From Cohnella hashimotonis (GTDB lineage: Bacteria > Bacillota > Bacilli > Paenibacillales > Paenibacillaceae): 64,000 bases of DNA. Numbering within the stretch: the first letter of the stretch is position 1; every line of letters starts with the position of its first letter. The DNA is taken from contig NZ_JAGRPV010000001.1 of the NCBI RefSeq assembly GCF_030014955.1, forward strand, positions 2,418,001 through 2,482,000. The letters are read 5' to 3'. Shown here piece by piece: positions 1 to 9,025 of this stretch. The position numbers and the translations under genes are program-made. The notes beneath the pieces are model-generated. The model did no database searches and was not told the origin of the DNA. It saw nothing but the letters and a program-made list of their open reading frames with translations.

Positions 1-392
1 ATGATGCCGTCCACGTTTTTGGACAACGCGGACTGGATCGCCTTGCGTTCGACCTCCTGATCCTCGTACGCGTTCAAAATAAAAGTGGTATAATCCTGCA
101 TTCTCGCGGCTCGCTCGATCTCCTTGACGGCGATGGAAAAATGCGGATTCGATACGTCCGCGACGATCACGGCGATCGTCTTCGTGGTGCCGGAACGAAG
201 CGAGCTGGCCATGACATTGCCGATATAACCGAGCTCCTCGGCTTTTTGACGGATCAGCTTGATGGTGGCGGCAGAGATATCCCCTTTATTTTTAAGCGCG
301 CGAGACACCGTATTGATCGTAAACCCGGTTTGCTCGGCAATGTCCTTTAAAGTTGTGGCTTTGGCCGGAGGGCGTTCTTGTTCGTCGCTCAT
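1..392 (-). CDS. LacI-family transcriptional regulator, N-terminal part (runs off the left edge)
   Basis: This is a DNA-binding repressor of sugar genes. The first 130 residues are visible. A short leader (MSDEQERPPAKATT) is followed by a LacI helix-turn-helix (LKDIAEQTGFTINTVSRAL), the hinge region, and the start of the periplasmic-binding-protein-like effector domain (TIAVIVADVSNPHFS). The start is ATG at 392-390, with AAGGA eight bases upstream. The C-terminal two thirds and the stop lie outside the window, so the effector cannot be guessed. It lies 55 bp downstream of the PAS kinase on the same strand and could be co-transcribed with it. The family call is firm and the target genes are unknown. 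Confidence 0.85.
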   Translation of the reverse strand, partial: MSDEQERPPAKATTLKDIAEQTGFTINTVSRALKNKGDISAATIKLIRQKAEELGYIGNVMASSLRSGTTKTIAVIVADVSNPHFSIAVKEIERAARMQDYTTFILNAYEDQEVERKAIQSALSKNVDGI

Positions 393-447
393 CTCATCAT
401 TCCTTATCGCGCCTGTCGGCAAATCGGTATCAAGCATAATGTACCAT

Positions 448-1650
448 TCATTTTTCGGAATATAAATGGTTGGCAGGGAGGTGAAGATGAAAGGTCGTAC
501 CCTGGCCTAATTTACTTGTGACGTTAATCGATCCTCCGTGCTGATGAATCGTTGTAAATACTTGCGTTAATCCCATGCCCGTACCGTCGTTTTTCGTCGA
601 AAAAAAGGGCGTACCTAACATTTTCATTTGTTCTTCCGGAATCCCGACGCCCGAATCTTTAAACTTGAGATGAATGAATCCGTCTTTGTAAAAATGCTCA
701 ATCGTAAGTTCTCCTTTTCCTTCAATTGATTCCAGCGCATTTTTTATTAAATTAAAAAACGCTTTAAACAACAAATTTTTCTTGCCGCTGATTTGCTTGT
801 CCTGATCAAGGAAAATTTTGGTTACCTTAATGTTATACAATTTTTCTTGAAACAAAAATATTAAGGAATCCAACTCCGGACATAAATGGATGGAAACGCT
901 TGGTTCATCGTCCAAATCCGGTTTTGCGACTTGCAATAAATTGTTGAGCGTTTTAATGGCATTATCCAGCTCTTCTACGATAATATCGAAATAGGAGTGG
1001 CTGACCTGCTTTTGCAAAAGTTGAACAAACCCCTTAACGGTCGTCAAGGGGTTTCGAACCTCATGCGCAATCCCGGCCGCCATTTGCCCGATTGCGGATA
1101 ATTTCTCGGCAGCGGATAAGCGTTTTTCCGCGGCTTTCCGCGTCGTGCTGTCCAGCACCCTAAGTTGAATAAGGGTCTCATGGCCCATAACGTAAGGCGC
1201 AGCCGCGATAACGACATCAATGAATTCGCCGTCTTTCCGAATCATTTTTTGTTCGACAAGCTCAACGGGCGCGCTGTTGCTGCCACTAATATTGGAAAAC
1301 TGCTCGATAAAAACGCCATGATCATCCGGATGCAAAAAATGCCGAATATCGACTCCAATAATTTCATCGGGGTAGGACAATCCTAGGAAATTGAATCCGG
1401 TTTGATTCACGTAGAGGACTTTCCAATGTTGAAGCACAAATATAGCTTCGAGTGAATACTTAACCAATTGATCGTAATCCAATTCTGCTTTCCCAAGCAT
1501 TTTAGTCAAGATACTGCCCTCCCGTCTATCGAATAAAATATTGCGGCGCAGCAATTCATTTCTAATTTGCTTCACAAATTCAATGTCAAGACTTGATTCC
1601 AATGCGGTGGTATAAGCTGTAAGCAATTCTTGATCGGTAATGCTGTGCAT
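448..1650 (-). CDS. PAS-domain sensor histidine kinase (sporulation-kinase-like)
   Basis: This is a 400-residue soluble kinase with no membrane segment. A PAS fold covers roughly residues 60-170. It is followed by a HisKA dimerisation box with the phospho-accepting His196 (AAGIAHEVRNPL) and a HATPase domain with N box (NLIKNALESIE), G1 (DSGVGIP) and G2 (GTGMGL) motifs. This PAS-HisKA-HATPase plan resembles the Bacillus KinA/KinE-type kinases that feed phosphate into the sporulation relay. No response regulator is adjacent, as is usual for that group, but the sporulation role is inference. ATG 1650 has GGAGG at good spacing. The gene is clearly more AT-rich than the operons to its right. Confidence 0.85.
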   Translation of the reverse strand: MHSITDQELLTAYTTALESSLDIEFVKQIRNELLRRNILFDRREGSILTKMLGKAELDYDQLVKYSLEAIFVLQHWKVLYVNQTGFNFLGLSYPDEIIGVDIRHFLHPDDHGVFIEQFSNISGSNSAPVELVEQKMIRKDGEFIDVVIAAAPYVMGHETLIQLRVLDSTTRKAAEKRLSAAEKLSAIGQMAAGIAHEVRNPLTTVKGFVQLLQKQVSHSYFDIIVEELDNAIKTLNNLLQVAKPDLDDEPSVSIHLCPELDSLIFLFQEKLYNIKVTKIFLDQDKQISGKKNLLFKAFFNLIKNALESIEGKGELTIEHFYKDGFIHLKFKDSGVGIPEEQMKMLGTPFFSTKNDGTGMGLTQVFTTIHQHGGSINVTSKLGQGTTFHLHLPANHLYSEK

Positions 1651-1734
1651 GGTAGGCCTCCGCCATTTTCAAAATGATGATTGGTGAATAAGGGATAAAA
1701 AAGGATATCCGCGCTATGTATGATCTTTACTATT

Positions 1735-1764
1735 ATTATCCTTTTCTTCTCTAACAACTGTCAA
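1735..1764 (-). promoter_or_regulatory. Sigma-A-type promoter for the PAS histidine kinase
   Basis: Read on the minus strand, TTGACA (1764-1759) is followed after 18 bases by GATAAT (1740-1735), five of six matches to the -10 consensus. It lies 85 bp upstream of the kinase ATG. Confidence 0.55.
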
Positions 1765-1791
1765 ACTATTTGGTGCGACATTCGAATGAAC

Positions 1792-1827
1792 GCATAAAGA
1801 CGAAGACCGGGCAGTAATCGCCCGGTC
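1792..1827 (-). terminator. Rho-independent terminator of the luciferase-like gene
   Basis: A perfect 8-bp stem, GACCGGGC (1805-1812) with GCCCGGTC (1820-1827), has a 7-base loop. On the minus strand it is followed by a moderately T-rich tail (TTCGTCTTTATG). It lies 39 bp after the stop of the monooxygenase gene. Confidence 0.6.
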
Positions 1828-1865
1828 TCCGACTGTGTTTACGCTTAGTTTTGAGCGCTAGTCGA

Positions 1866-2930
1866 TCATTTTTGCGCGGCTTGGCGGGCCAGCTCCTTGT
1901 GAACGATCGGCGCCACCTTCGTGCCGAGCAGCTCGATCGTGCGAAGCAGCTCACGATGGGGCAGCGTGCTGACGTCCACGTGCAGCAGGAAGCGCGTCAG
2001 GCCCAGATTCTGTCGCAGCAGTACGATCTTCTCGGCGACGTACTCCGGATCGCCGACGTAGAGCGCGCCGCGCAGGCTGCGGGCGGCGTCGAACGAATCG
2101 CGTGTGTACGGCGGCCAGCCGCGTTCGCGCCCGATGGTGTTCATTTGGGCCGCGGTCGAAGGATAGAACAAATCGGCGGCCTTCTCGGTCGTATCCGAAA
2201 TGAAGCCGTGCGAATGCGTCGAGATCTGCAGCTTGCTCACGTCGTGACCGGCCTTTGCGGCCGCCTCTTTATAGAGGGTTACGAGCGGCGCAAAGCGCTC
2301 GGGCATGCCGCCGATAATGGCGAACACGACCGGAAGCCCAAGCGTACCGGCGCGAACCGCGGACTCCGGATTGCCGCCGGTGCCGATCCATACGGGCAGC
2401 GGCTCCTGGACGGCGCGCGGATAGACGCCGAGATTTTTGATCGCGGGACGATGGCCGCCGCGCCAGCTGACCTTCTCCGAATCGCGAATCGCGAGCAGAA
2501 GCTCCAGCTTTTCATCGAACAGGCTGTCGTAGTGGTCCAGGTTGTACCCGAATAACGGGAACGATTCGATAAACGAGCCGCGGCCGGCCATAATCTCCGC
2601 CCGCCCGTTCGACAGGCCGTCCAAGGTCGAAAACGCTTGATAGACGCGCACCGGATCGTCGGAGGACAAGACGGTTACAGCGCTCGAAAGCCGGATCCGC
2701 TTGGTCGTCGCCGCTGCGGCGGCCAGAATGACGGCCGGCGCGGAGCTCGCGTAGTCGGCCCGATGATGCTCGCCGATCGCATAGACGTCGAGGCCGACCT
2801 GCTCGGACAGATTGATCTCTTCGACCGCTTGCCGAAGCCGCTCGGCATGCGTGACGCCGCCCGCACGCGGGGCCGCCTCGAGAAACGTGCTGATTCCTAT
2901 TTCCATTTGAGAAGTCGTTAGATCGGACAT
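1866..2930 (-). CDS. LLM-class flavin-dependent oxidoreductase (luciferase-like monooxygenase)
   Basis: This 354-residue single-domain protein belongs to the bacterial-luciferase family of FMN/F420-dependent oxidoreductases. Typical features are the N-terminal strand, GLDVYAIGEHHRADYASSAP (the EHH motif near the flavin site), the RIRLSSAVTVLSSDDPVR segment, and GRAEIMAGRGSF before a central YxxLFDEKLELL helix. Members oxidise aldehydes, alkanes or other small organics, and the substrate cannot be read from sequence. ATG 2930 is chosen over the longer frame opening at 2990 because GGAAGGGAG lies just upstream of it. The gene is monocistronic, diverges from the YesM-type kinase gene at 3074, and has its own terminator. 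Confidence 0.88.
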   Translation of the reverse strand: MSDLTTSQMEIGISTFLEAAPRAGGVTHAERLRQAVEEINLSEQVGLDVYAIGEHHRADYASSAPAVILAAAAATTKRIRLSSAVTVLSSDDPVRVYQAFSTLDGLSNGRAEIMAGRGSFIESFPLFGYNLDHYDSLFDEKLELLLAIRDSEKVSWRGGHRPAIKNLGVYPRAVQEPLPVWIGTGGNPESAVRAGTLGLPVVFAIIGGMPERFAPLVTLYKEAAAKAGHDVSKLQISTHSHGFISDTTEKAADLFYPSTAAQMNTIGRERGWPPYTRDSFDAARSLRGALYVGDPEYVAEKIVLLRQNLGLTRFLLHVDVSTLPHRELLRTIELLGTKVAPIVHKELARQAAQK

Positions 2931-3073
2931 GGTGGATCGCTCCCTTCCAGATAAGTTTATTATACTATAAATATTACTGTAACTCAACATTCGTAAGTAA
3001 TAGACGCATATTGCTAGCGATCTCCCGATTTGTTTTAATTAAGTTCATCTTCAAACTGCGCTGGAGGCCGGGT

Positions 3074-4780
3074 ATGATGAAACTCACTACGTTCGGAAAA
3101 GTCATCGGGCTTATTCTTTGTTTGCTGATCCCGATCATTGTGCTGTACGGCTATTCCTACCGGGTCAGCATCGATACGGTGCGGGGGACGATCGAGGACC
3201 AGAACAGCAGCCGGCTGGGCTTTTTCGTCAATCAGATGGATATGATGGTCGATCAGCTGGTGAAGCATTCCGTAACGACAAGCCGGGACTACAGCATTCG
3301 GGAGTATCTGGAGGGCAGGTCCAGGGACGACCTCCGCGTACAGCTGCAGCGGCAATCCCGGATCGTCGACATGCTCAATATGCAGACAAGCACGAGCGCA
3401 TGGAGCAACCAGATCATTTTTTATTTGAAGGACTCCAAGGAAACGATCTCCACCGATTATTCGGCCAAATACAACGAAGCGCTCATCGATGGGCGGAAGC
3501 TTGGCGAGTGGTCGCACGAGAATATGCTGACCTTCGGCATCAAGGAAAATCTGTTTACCCGCCTCCAGGAGACCGATCACCCGAATGTGCTGGTCGAGGT
3601 CCGGTTCAACGACGTGAATCTGAAAAACATGCTGGTCTCGCTCAAGCAGCAGGCGGCGCGCGAGCCGTTTCTGTATTTTCCCGGCGAAGATCCGATCATG
3701 GGCTTCAACGCCGACTTCGCCGCCGTGAAGCAGACGGCCGCCGAGCTGGACAGGCAGACGCTTGCGGGAAGCGGGAGCTTCAACGTCAAGCTGAACGGCG
3801 GCAAATATATCGTACACTATGTCCGCTCGGCGTCGCTCGGCTGGTACTTGGTGGACATGGTGCCGCTCGGGACATATTTTGCCCCGATCAACATGAGCCG
3901 CAACCTGGTATACGCTTCCATCGCGCTGCTCATGACGTTAAGCGTGCTGGCCGCGCTGCTGCTGTACCGCAACGTACAGCGGCCGATCAGCCTGCTGCTG
4001 CGGGGCGTCCGGCATATGCGGGACGGCGATTTCTCGTTCCGGCTGTCCAAGCGGCCGGGCAACGAGTTCGACTTTCTGTTCCTCGGCTTCAACGAGATGG
4101 CCAAGCAAATTCAGGAGCTGATCGACAAGGTTTACAAGGAGACGCTGCGTTCCAAAGAAGCTACGCTCAAGCAGCTTCAGTCGCAGATCAACCCGCACTT
4201 TTTGTACAACTGCCTTTTTTACATTAAAAATATGGCCAATCTGGGAGAGAAGCAGGCCGTTGTCGACATGGCGCTTAATCTGGGCGAATATTACCGGTAT
4301 ACGACCCGGCAGGAGCAGGAGACGACGACGCTTCAGGAGGAGCTCAAGCTGATTCGCAACTATTTGAACATCCAGTCGATGCGGCTCCAGCGCTTCCACT
4401 TCGAGATCGAAATTCCGGAGGCCATGCTCTCCTTGCGTATCCCGAGGCTGCTGCTGCAGCCCTTGGTCGAGAACGCGGTCATACACGGCGTCGAGAACAG
4501 CGTCCAGTTCGGACTGATCGTCGTCCGAGGCGAGCAGGACAACGGCGTCATTCGCGTTGCCGTGGACGATAATGGACCGGGCGTCTCCGAGGAGAAGCTG
4601 GCAGCGCTGCAGGCAAGATTGGCCGTTCCGATGGACGAGCATACCGGAACAGGCCTGTGGAACATCCATCAGCGGCTGATCTATATGTATGGCGGCCGCT
4701 CGGGACTTGCGTTCGCCAAGTCGCCGCTCGGCGGCTTCCGGGCGGAATTGATCTGGGAAGAGAAGGAGGGCGCGCTATGA
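3074..4780 (+). CDS. YesM-type sensor histidine kinase
   Basis: This 568-residue membrane kinase is the sensor half of a carbohydrate two-component system. Its plan is a first membrane helix (about residues 12-30), an extracellular sensing region, a second helix (about 280-300), a HAMP linker, then the His_kinase domain with the phospho-acceptor His375 in QSQINPHFLYN and a HATPase_c domain (PLVENAVIHGVE; DNGPGVSEE; GTGLWNIHQRL). The start is ATG 3074, which has GGAGG nine bases upstream; an in-frame ATG follows directly. The stop overlaps the regulator's ATG (ATGA), so the two are translationally coupled. The sugar importer downstream is the likely target. Confidence 0.92.
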   Translation: MMKLTTFGKVIGLILCLLIPIIVLYGYSYRVSIDTVRGTIEDQNSSRLGFFVNQMDMMVDQLVKHSVTTSRDYSIREYLEGRSRDDLRVQLQRQSRIVDMLNMQTSTSAWSNQIIFYLKDSKETISTDYSAKYNEALIDGRKLGEWSHENMLTFGIKENLFTRLQETDHPNVLVEVRFNDVNLKNMLVSLKQQAAREPFLYFPGEDPIMGFNADFAAVKQTAAELDRQTLAGSGSFNVKLNGGKYIVHYVRSASLGWYLVDMVPLGTYFAPINMSRNLVYASIALLMTLSVLAALLLYRNVQRPISLLLRGVRHMRDGDFSFRLSKRPGNEFDFLFLGFNEMAKQIQELIDKVYKETLRSKEATLKQLQSQINPHFLYNCLFYIKNMANLGEKQAVVDMALNLGEYYRYTTRQEQETTTLQEELKLIRNYLNIQSMRLQRFHFEIEIPEAMLSLRIPRLLLQPLVENAVIHGVENSVQFGLIVVRGEQDNGVIRVAVDDNGPGVSEEKLAALQARLAVPMDEHTGTGLWNIHQRLIYMYGGRSGLAFAKSPLGGFRAELIWEEKEGAL

Positions 4781-6450
4781 GCGAGCGGGAAGAGCTTCAA
4801 CTGCTGCTCGTCGATGACGAGGCGAGCGTCGTGGACAGTCTGGCGGAGACGCTGCCCTGGCCGAGCATCGGCATTGCAAACGTATTTAAAGCGTATTCCG
4901 GACAGGAAGCATTGGAAATTTTAAATACAAATTCGGTCGACGTCATCATTTCCGATATCCGGATGCCGGGCATGGACGGCCTGGAGCTGCTCGCGCAGGT
5001 GAAGCGCAGGTGGAAGAAGATCAAATTTATTTTGCTGTCCGGCCATGCGGAGTTTACTTATGCCCAGCAGGCGATGGCGCACGAAACGTTCGATTATTTG
5101 CTTAAGCCCGCCAGCGACGAAGAAATACTCGGCAAGGTGGAACTGGCGGTGGAGACGCTGCGCCGCGAGCGGGACGAATACCGCATGCAGGAGCGGGTCG
5201 CCAAGGCGTTTCAGGAGAGCTTGCCGAAGCTGAGGGGAGAGCTCTTAAGCGAGCTGCTGCAGGGCTTCAAGTATTCTCCCGAGCGGCTGGATAAGCGGAT
5301 GGAATCGTTAAAAATCGGTTTGCGGCCTGGCGCGCCATTCTCGTTGATGCTGGTTCGCGTAGAGGGACAGCTTCTGGAAATGGACTTTTACAGTCTGTCC
5401 CTGATGGAGTACGCGATCGTCAATATGGCCGAGGAATGGTTCGAAGACCGGTTCAGGCTCTGGTCCTGCAAAAGCGTGCACGGGTATCTTGCGTTCGTCG
5501 TCACCGCGACGCCCGAAGCGGCCGGGGAGCTGACGATGGAAGCGTTGGAGCAGGAGCTTCGGAACAAGGCATCCCAGCTGCAGCTGAGCGTCGACCATTA
5601 TTTGCACGGAACGGTATCCGTATTGATCGGCAAGCAGGGGGAGTTTCCGCGAGACGTCAAGCGCTTGTACGAAGACCTACTGCTGGCGCTGCGCAGACAA
5701 ATCGGCAGCCAGACGGGCCTGTTCGTGCAGGCGGCGGACGAGATCGAGCAGCAGCCGGTCCATTCGCTGCAGCGGCTGTACGAGCCGCCGTTGCTGCTTC
5801 ATTTGCTGGAATCGGGGAACTGGGAGCTGACCGAAGAAAAGCTGACCGGCATCTGGAGCGAGCTGAACCAGCGGTGGGCGCATTCGCCGGAGCATCTGAC
5901 GGAAGTTTTTTTCTCCGTATACGCTTCGTTTGCTTCGTTCGCCCACAAGAACGGCAAACCGCTCGGCGATATGATCGGACCGTCGCTGTCCGATGTCGCG
6001 GGGCTGCTGCCAAGCCGGACGGCGGCGTCCCTGCAGAGCTGGATGCTCGACTCGTTCCGGATGATCCGTCAGAGCATGGTGAACGAAGAGCGTGACGATC
6101 GCGAGGTCGCTGTGGGCAAGATCAAGAGCTTCGTGCAGAAGCATCTGGTGGAGGACGTCTCGCTGCAAGCGCTGGCCGATCATATGTACATGCACCCGGT
6201 ACACGTGTCGCGGCTATTCAAGCTCCAGACGGGCGAGAACCTGAGCGATTATGTGCTCCGGCTGAAAATGGAGCTGGCAGCCTCGCTGCTTGCGAACCCG
6301 GCGATGAAGAGCTATGAGATATCGCTGCGGCTCGGTTATCAAAATCCGAATTATTTTAACAAGGTGTTTAAGAAATACTACTCGTTGACGCCGCAGGAAT
6401 ATCGTCAGAAGCTGGGGTCATCGGTCGAGGACGACAGAACGCGCCTTTGA
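4777..6450 (+). CDS. YesN-type response regulator with AraC DNA-binding domain
   Basis: This is a 557-residue regulator. An N-terminal receiver domain has the acidic pair Asp13/Asp14, phospho-acceptor Asp60 in IISDIRMPGMDG, and the conserved KPAS lysine. A long linker of about 300 residues follows. Two AraC helix-turn-helices form the C-terminus, including LADHMYMHPVHVSRLFKLQT and the signature SYEISLRLGYQNPNYFNKVF. The start is ATG 4777 inside the kinase stop, with GGAGGG upstream. It probably activates the solute-binding-protein gene at 6704, whose upstream region lacks a good -35 box, as expected for an activated promoter. Confidence 0.92.
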   Translation: MSEREELQLLLVDDEASVVDSLAETLPWPSIGIANVFKAYSGQEALEILNTNSVDVIISDIRMPGMDGLELLAQVKRRWKKIKFILLSGHAEFTYAQQAMAHETFDYLLKPASDEEILGKVELAVETLRRERDEYRMQERVAKAFQESLPKLRGELLSELLQGFKYSPERLDKRMESLKIGLRPGAPFSLMLVRVEGQLLEMDFYSLSLMEYAIVNMAEEWFEDRFRLWSCKSVHGYLAFVVTATPEAAGELTMEALEQELRNKASQLQLSVDHYLHGTVSVLIGKQGEFPRDVKRLYEDLLLALRRQIGSQTGLFVQAADEIEQQPVHSLQRLYEPPLLLHLLESGNWELTEEKLTGIWSELNQRWAHSPEHLTEVFFSVYASFASFAHKNGKPLGDMIGPSLSDVAGLLPSRTAASLQSWMLDSFRMIRQSMVNEERDDREVAVGKIKSFVQKHLVEDVSLQALADHMYMHPVHVSRLFKLQTGENLSDYVLRLKMELAASLLANPAMKSYEISLRLGYQNPNYFNKVFKKYYSLTPQEYRQKLGSSVEDDRTRL

Positions 6451-6465
6451 AAGGCGCGTTTTTTA
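6438..6465 (+). terminator. Rho-independent terminator after the YesM/YesN pair
   Basis: AACGCGCC (6438-6445) pairs with GGCGCGTT (6453-6460) around a 7-base loop, followed by TTTTTT. The stem overlaps the last codons and stop of the regulator gene, so the two-component genes and the transporter operon are separate transcription units. Confidence 0.85.
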
Positions 6466-6703
6466 TTCGAAAGGCGGCAATAGCAACAAATGTCAGCTAA
6501 ACATGCCGGATCTGCGCCGCACGGCTCGATAGCGGAACGAATTTCCGTAATGCCCGCCGCCCGGCCTAGCATCCTGTTAATTTTGTATCATCGGCGTTAA
6601 ATAGTTGCCATTTTAACCGATGCGCGATCGTTTTATGATGATGGTGTAGCCGGACAGGACAGCCGGTCACGCGCAGAACTCTACTCAACTTGGAGGTTCG
6701 TCA

Positions 6704-8062
6704 ATGAAAAAGACTTGGTGGAATAAAGTAGCGGCCGTCACTCTGCTCTCCGCGCTTCTCGCCGGTTGCGGCAATAACGGCGGCGATAGCGCCAGCAATA
6801 GCGGCACAAGCGATGCTGCGGGCTCGTCCGGCGCTGCGGCGCCTGCCGGCGAGAAGGGCAAGCTCACCTTCTGGATGAAAAAGCAGCTGTTCGAGGATCA
6901 AAACAATCTGATCGTCGAGCGAGCCAAGCAATTCGGCAAAGAGAATAACGTCGACGTCAATGTCGAAGTCATCGCATACGAGGATTTCTATCCGAAGTGG
7001 ACCGCGGCGATCGAGTCGAAAAGCGTGCCAGACGTCTCCTTCTTCGGCTATCAGGAGGTCGGCCAATTTTACGGACAAGGCGTGCTTGAGGATGTAAGCG
7101 ATCTCGTCGGCGATCTCGAAAGCAAAAACGGCGAAATTCGTCCGAACGTAAAGAAGGCGGTCACCTTCGGCGGCAAACAGTACGGCGTACCGTTCTGGAC
7201 CGAATCGCAGGTGCTCTACTACCGCAAGGATCTGCTGCAAGCGGCCGGCTACACGGCGCCGCCGGCCACGTGGGACGAATTCAGAGACATGGCCAAAAAG
7301 CTGACCGATCCGGGCAAAGGCTTGTACGGCGCCGGTATCGGCTACGGCAAAGGAAACTCCGACGCGGAATTCCTGACGCGCGGCATCATCTGGGCGCACG
7401 GCGGCTCGGTCGATACGCAGGACGGTAAAACCGTCATCGCCGACTCTCCTGAGACGGTCCAGGCGGCATCGTTTATCCGCGACATCTTCCTGACCGACAA
7501 GAGCACGCCGCCGAGCGCGATCGGATGGGACGACAGCGGCAACAACAAGGCTTATTTGAGCGGACAGGCGGCCATGATCTTCAACACCGGAAGCGTGCTG
7601 GCGACGATCAAGAAGGACAATTCTGACCTTTACGAAAAAACGGGCATCGCGCCATATCCGGCCGGTCCGAAAGGCACGTTTATCCCGGGCATCAGCAACA
7701 ACCTCGGCATTTTCAAGGATTCGAAGAACAAGGAACTGGCCAAGCGGTTCATCGCTTACATTCTCGCGCCGGACTGGTACAAGACGTGGATCGAGACGGG
7801 CGCGCCGCTGACGGGACCGATCTACACCGCGCTCACGAAGGAGGCGGTATGGCAGGAAGAGAAAAACAAGGCGTTTGTCGACTCGGTCGAAGGCTTCAAC
7901 TTCCTCGGCTATCCGGGCGAATACAACCCGAAGGCCGGCGAAGTGTTCAACCTGCGGGTCGTCAACGATACGTTCCAGAAGCTGCTGCTCGAATCCAGCT
8001 ATACGCCGGAGGCCGCAATCAAGGATCTGCAGGCGAAGGTGCAGGAGATATACAACAAGTAA
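6704..8062 (+). CDS. CUT1-type ABC transporter sugar-binding lipoprotein
   Basis: This 452-residue extracellular solute-binding protein (MalE/UgpB class) delivers sugars to the permeases that follow. It has a lipoprotein signal peptide (KKTWW, a hydrophobic stretch, lipobox LLAGC with the lipidated Cys near residue 22), then a low-complexity Gly/Ser/Asn linker, then the bilobed binding fold beginning KLTFWMKKQLFEDQN. Downstream come two permeases but no ATPase, as usual where a shared MsmK-type ATPase serves CUT1 systems. It is the first gene of a six-gene unit ending at 12781. The ligand is not predictable; the enzymes downstream suggest a sugar acid or an oligosaccharide containing one. Confidence 0.92.
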   Translation: MKKTWWNKVAAVTLLSALLAGCGNNGGDSASNSGTSDAAGSSGAAAPAGEKGKLTFWMKKQLFEDQNNLIVERAKQFGKENNVDVNVEVIAYEDFYPKWTAAIESKSVPDVSFFGYQEVGQFYGQGVLEDVSDLVGDLESKNGEIRPNVKKAVTFGGKQYGVPFWTESQVLYYRKDLLQAAGYTAPPATWDEFRDMAKKLTDPGKGLYGAGIGYGKGNSDAEFLTRGIIWAHGGSVDTQDGKTVIADSPETVQAASFIRDIFLTDKSTPPSAIGWDDSGNNKAYLSGQAAMIFNTGSVLATIKKDNSDLYEKTGIAPYPAGPKGTFIPGISNNLGIFKDSKNKELAKRFIAYILAPDWYKTWIETGAPLTGPIYTALTKEAVWQEEKNKAFVDSVEGFNFLGYPGEYNPKAGEVFNLRVVNDTFQKLLLESSYTPEAAIKDLQAKVQEIYNK

Positions 8063-8088
8063 GCTAGACAACTTGGAGTAAAGGGGGA

Positions 8089-8114
8089 GGGATGACGGTC
8101 CGTCCGTTCATCCC
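8089..8114 (+). other. Intercistronic RNA hairpin between binding protein and permease
   Basis: GGGATGACGG (8089-8098) pairs with CCG-T-TCATCCC (8104-8114, one bulged T) around TCCGT, without a following T-run. Such hairpins often stabilise the upstream binding-protein message and damp permease expression; that role is inferred from position. Confidence 0.55.
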
Positions 8115-8143
8115 TTCATTACGAATGTAAGGCGGGATTCCAT

Positions 8144-9016
8144 TTGAAAATACGATTGGACAACAAGCTCGCATACCTGCTGATGAGTCCCGTGCTGGTT
8201 TATCTGCTGGCAATTATGCTGCTGCCGTTCGGTTGGGCGCTTTACTTGAGCTTCACCGACAAGACGGTCGGCATGCCCGCCCATTTTATCGGCCTCGGAA
8301 ATTACGTCGATCTGCTCAAGGATCCGACGTTCTGGAAAACCGTCAAAAACACGATTATTTTCACCGCGGTCGCGGTCGTGCTGAAGTCGGCTTTCGGCAT
8401 GGTTATGGCGCTCGTGCTGAACGAAAAGATCATTTTCCGTAACTTGTTTCGGGTGCTGCTGTTCCTGCCCTGGACGATCCCGACCATCGTTTCCGTATTC
8501 ACCTGGCAATGGATCTACTCCGACGTCGGCGGGGTGCTGAACTACCTGCTGCTGAAAATCAATGCGATCGGCCGCCCGATCGGCTGGCTGGCCAAGCCCG
8601 ACCTCGCCATGATGTCCGTCATCATCGTCAACGTCTGGCGCGGTATTCCGTTCATGGGCATCGCGATCCTGGCCGGCCTGCAGTCGGTCTCCAAGGAAAT
8701 GTATGAGGCGGCCATGCTGGACGGCGCCGGCGCGGTCAAGCGCTTCTTCTATATGACGCTCCCTTCGGTGAAGGAAGTCACGATCCTGGCGGCCGTCATG
8801 ACGACGATCTGGACGCTGAACGACTTCGAGATCATCTGGCTGCTGACGCGCGGCGGTCCGGACAACGGAACGCAGGTACTGTCCACGCTTAGCTATACGA
8901 TCGGATTTTTGAATATGAGTCTGGGCAAAGCGATCGCCATCGCCATTATGACGATGCCGCCGTTGATCATGCTGATCAACTATGTGACCAAGCGCTCGCT
9001 CGCCTCGGCGGATTAG
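8144..9016 (+). CDS. CUT1 ABC transporter permease (MalF-like)
   Basis: This 290-residue inner-membrane permease has six hydrophobic segments and the EAA loop that contacts the ATPase (YEAAMLDGAGAVKRFFYMTLP, about residues 187-206). It forms a heterodimeric channel with the next gene's product. The only reasonable start is TTG at 8144, preceded by AGGCGGG; the nearest upstream ATG is followed at once by a stop. The TTG start and the hairpin before it would both lower its translation relative to the binding protein. Confidence 0.9.
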   Translation: MKIRLDNKLAYLLMSPVLVYLLAIMLLPFGWALYLSFTDKTVGMPAHFIGLGNYVDLLKDPTFWKTVKNTIIFTAVAVVLKSAFGMVMALVLNEKIIFRNLFRVLLFLPWTIPTIVSVFTWQWIYSDVGGVLNYLLLKINAIGRPIGWLAKPDLAMMSVIIVNVWRGIPFMGIAILAGLQSVSKEMYEAAMLDGAGAVKRFFYMTLPSVKEVTILAAVMTTIWTLNDFEIIWLLTRGGPDNGTQVLSTLSYTIGFLNMSLGKAIAIAIMTMPPLIMLINYVTKRSLASAD

Positions 9017-9025
9017 GTGATTCCT

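Noticed and set aside
6590..6640. Sigma-A promoter upstream of the first binding-protein gene
   Set aside because: TATGAT at 6634 has no -35 at proper distance (TTGCCA is 23 bases away). An activated promoter is likely, but I cannot define it.
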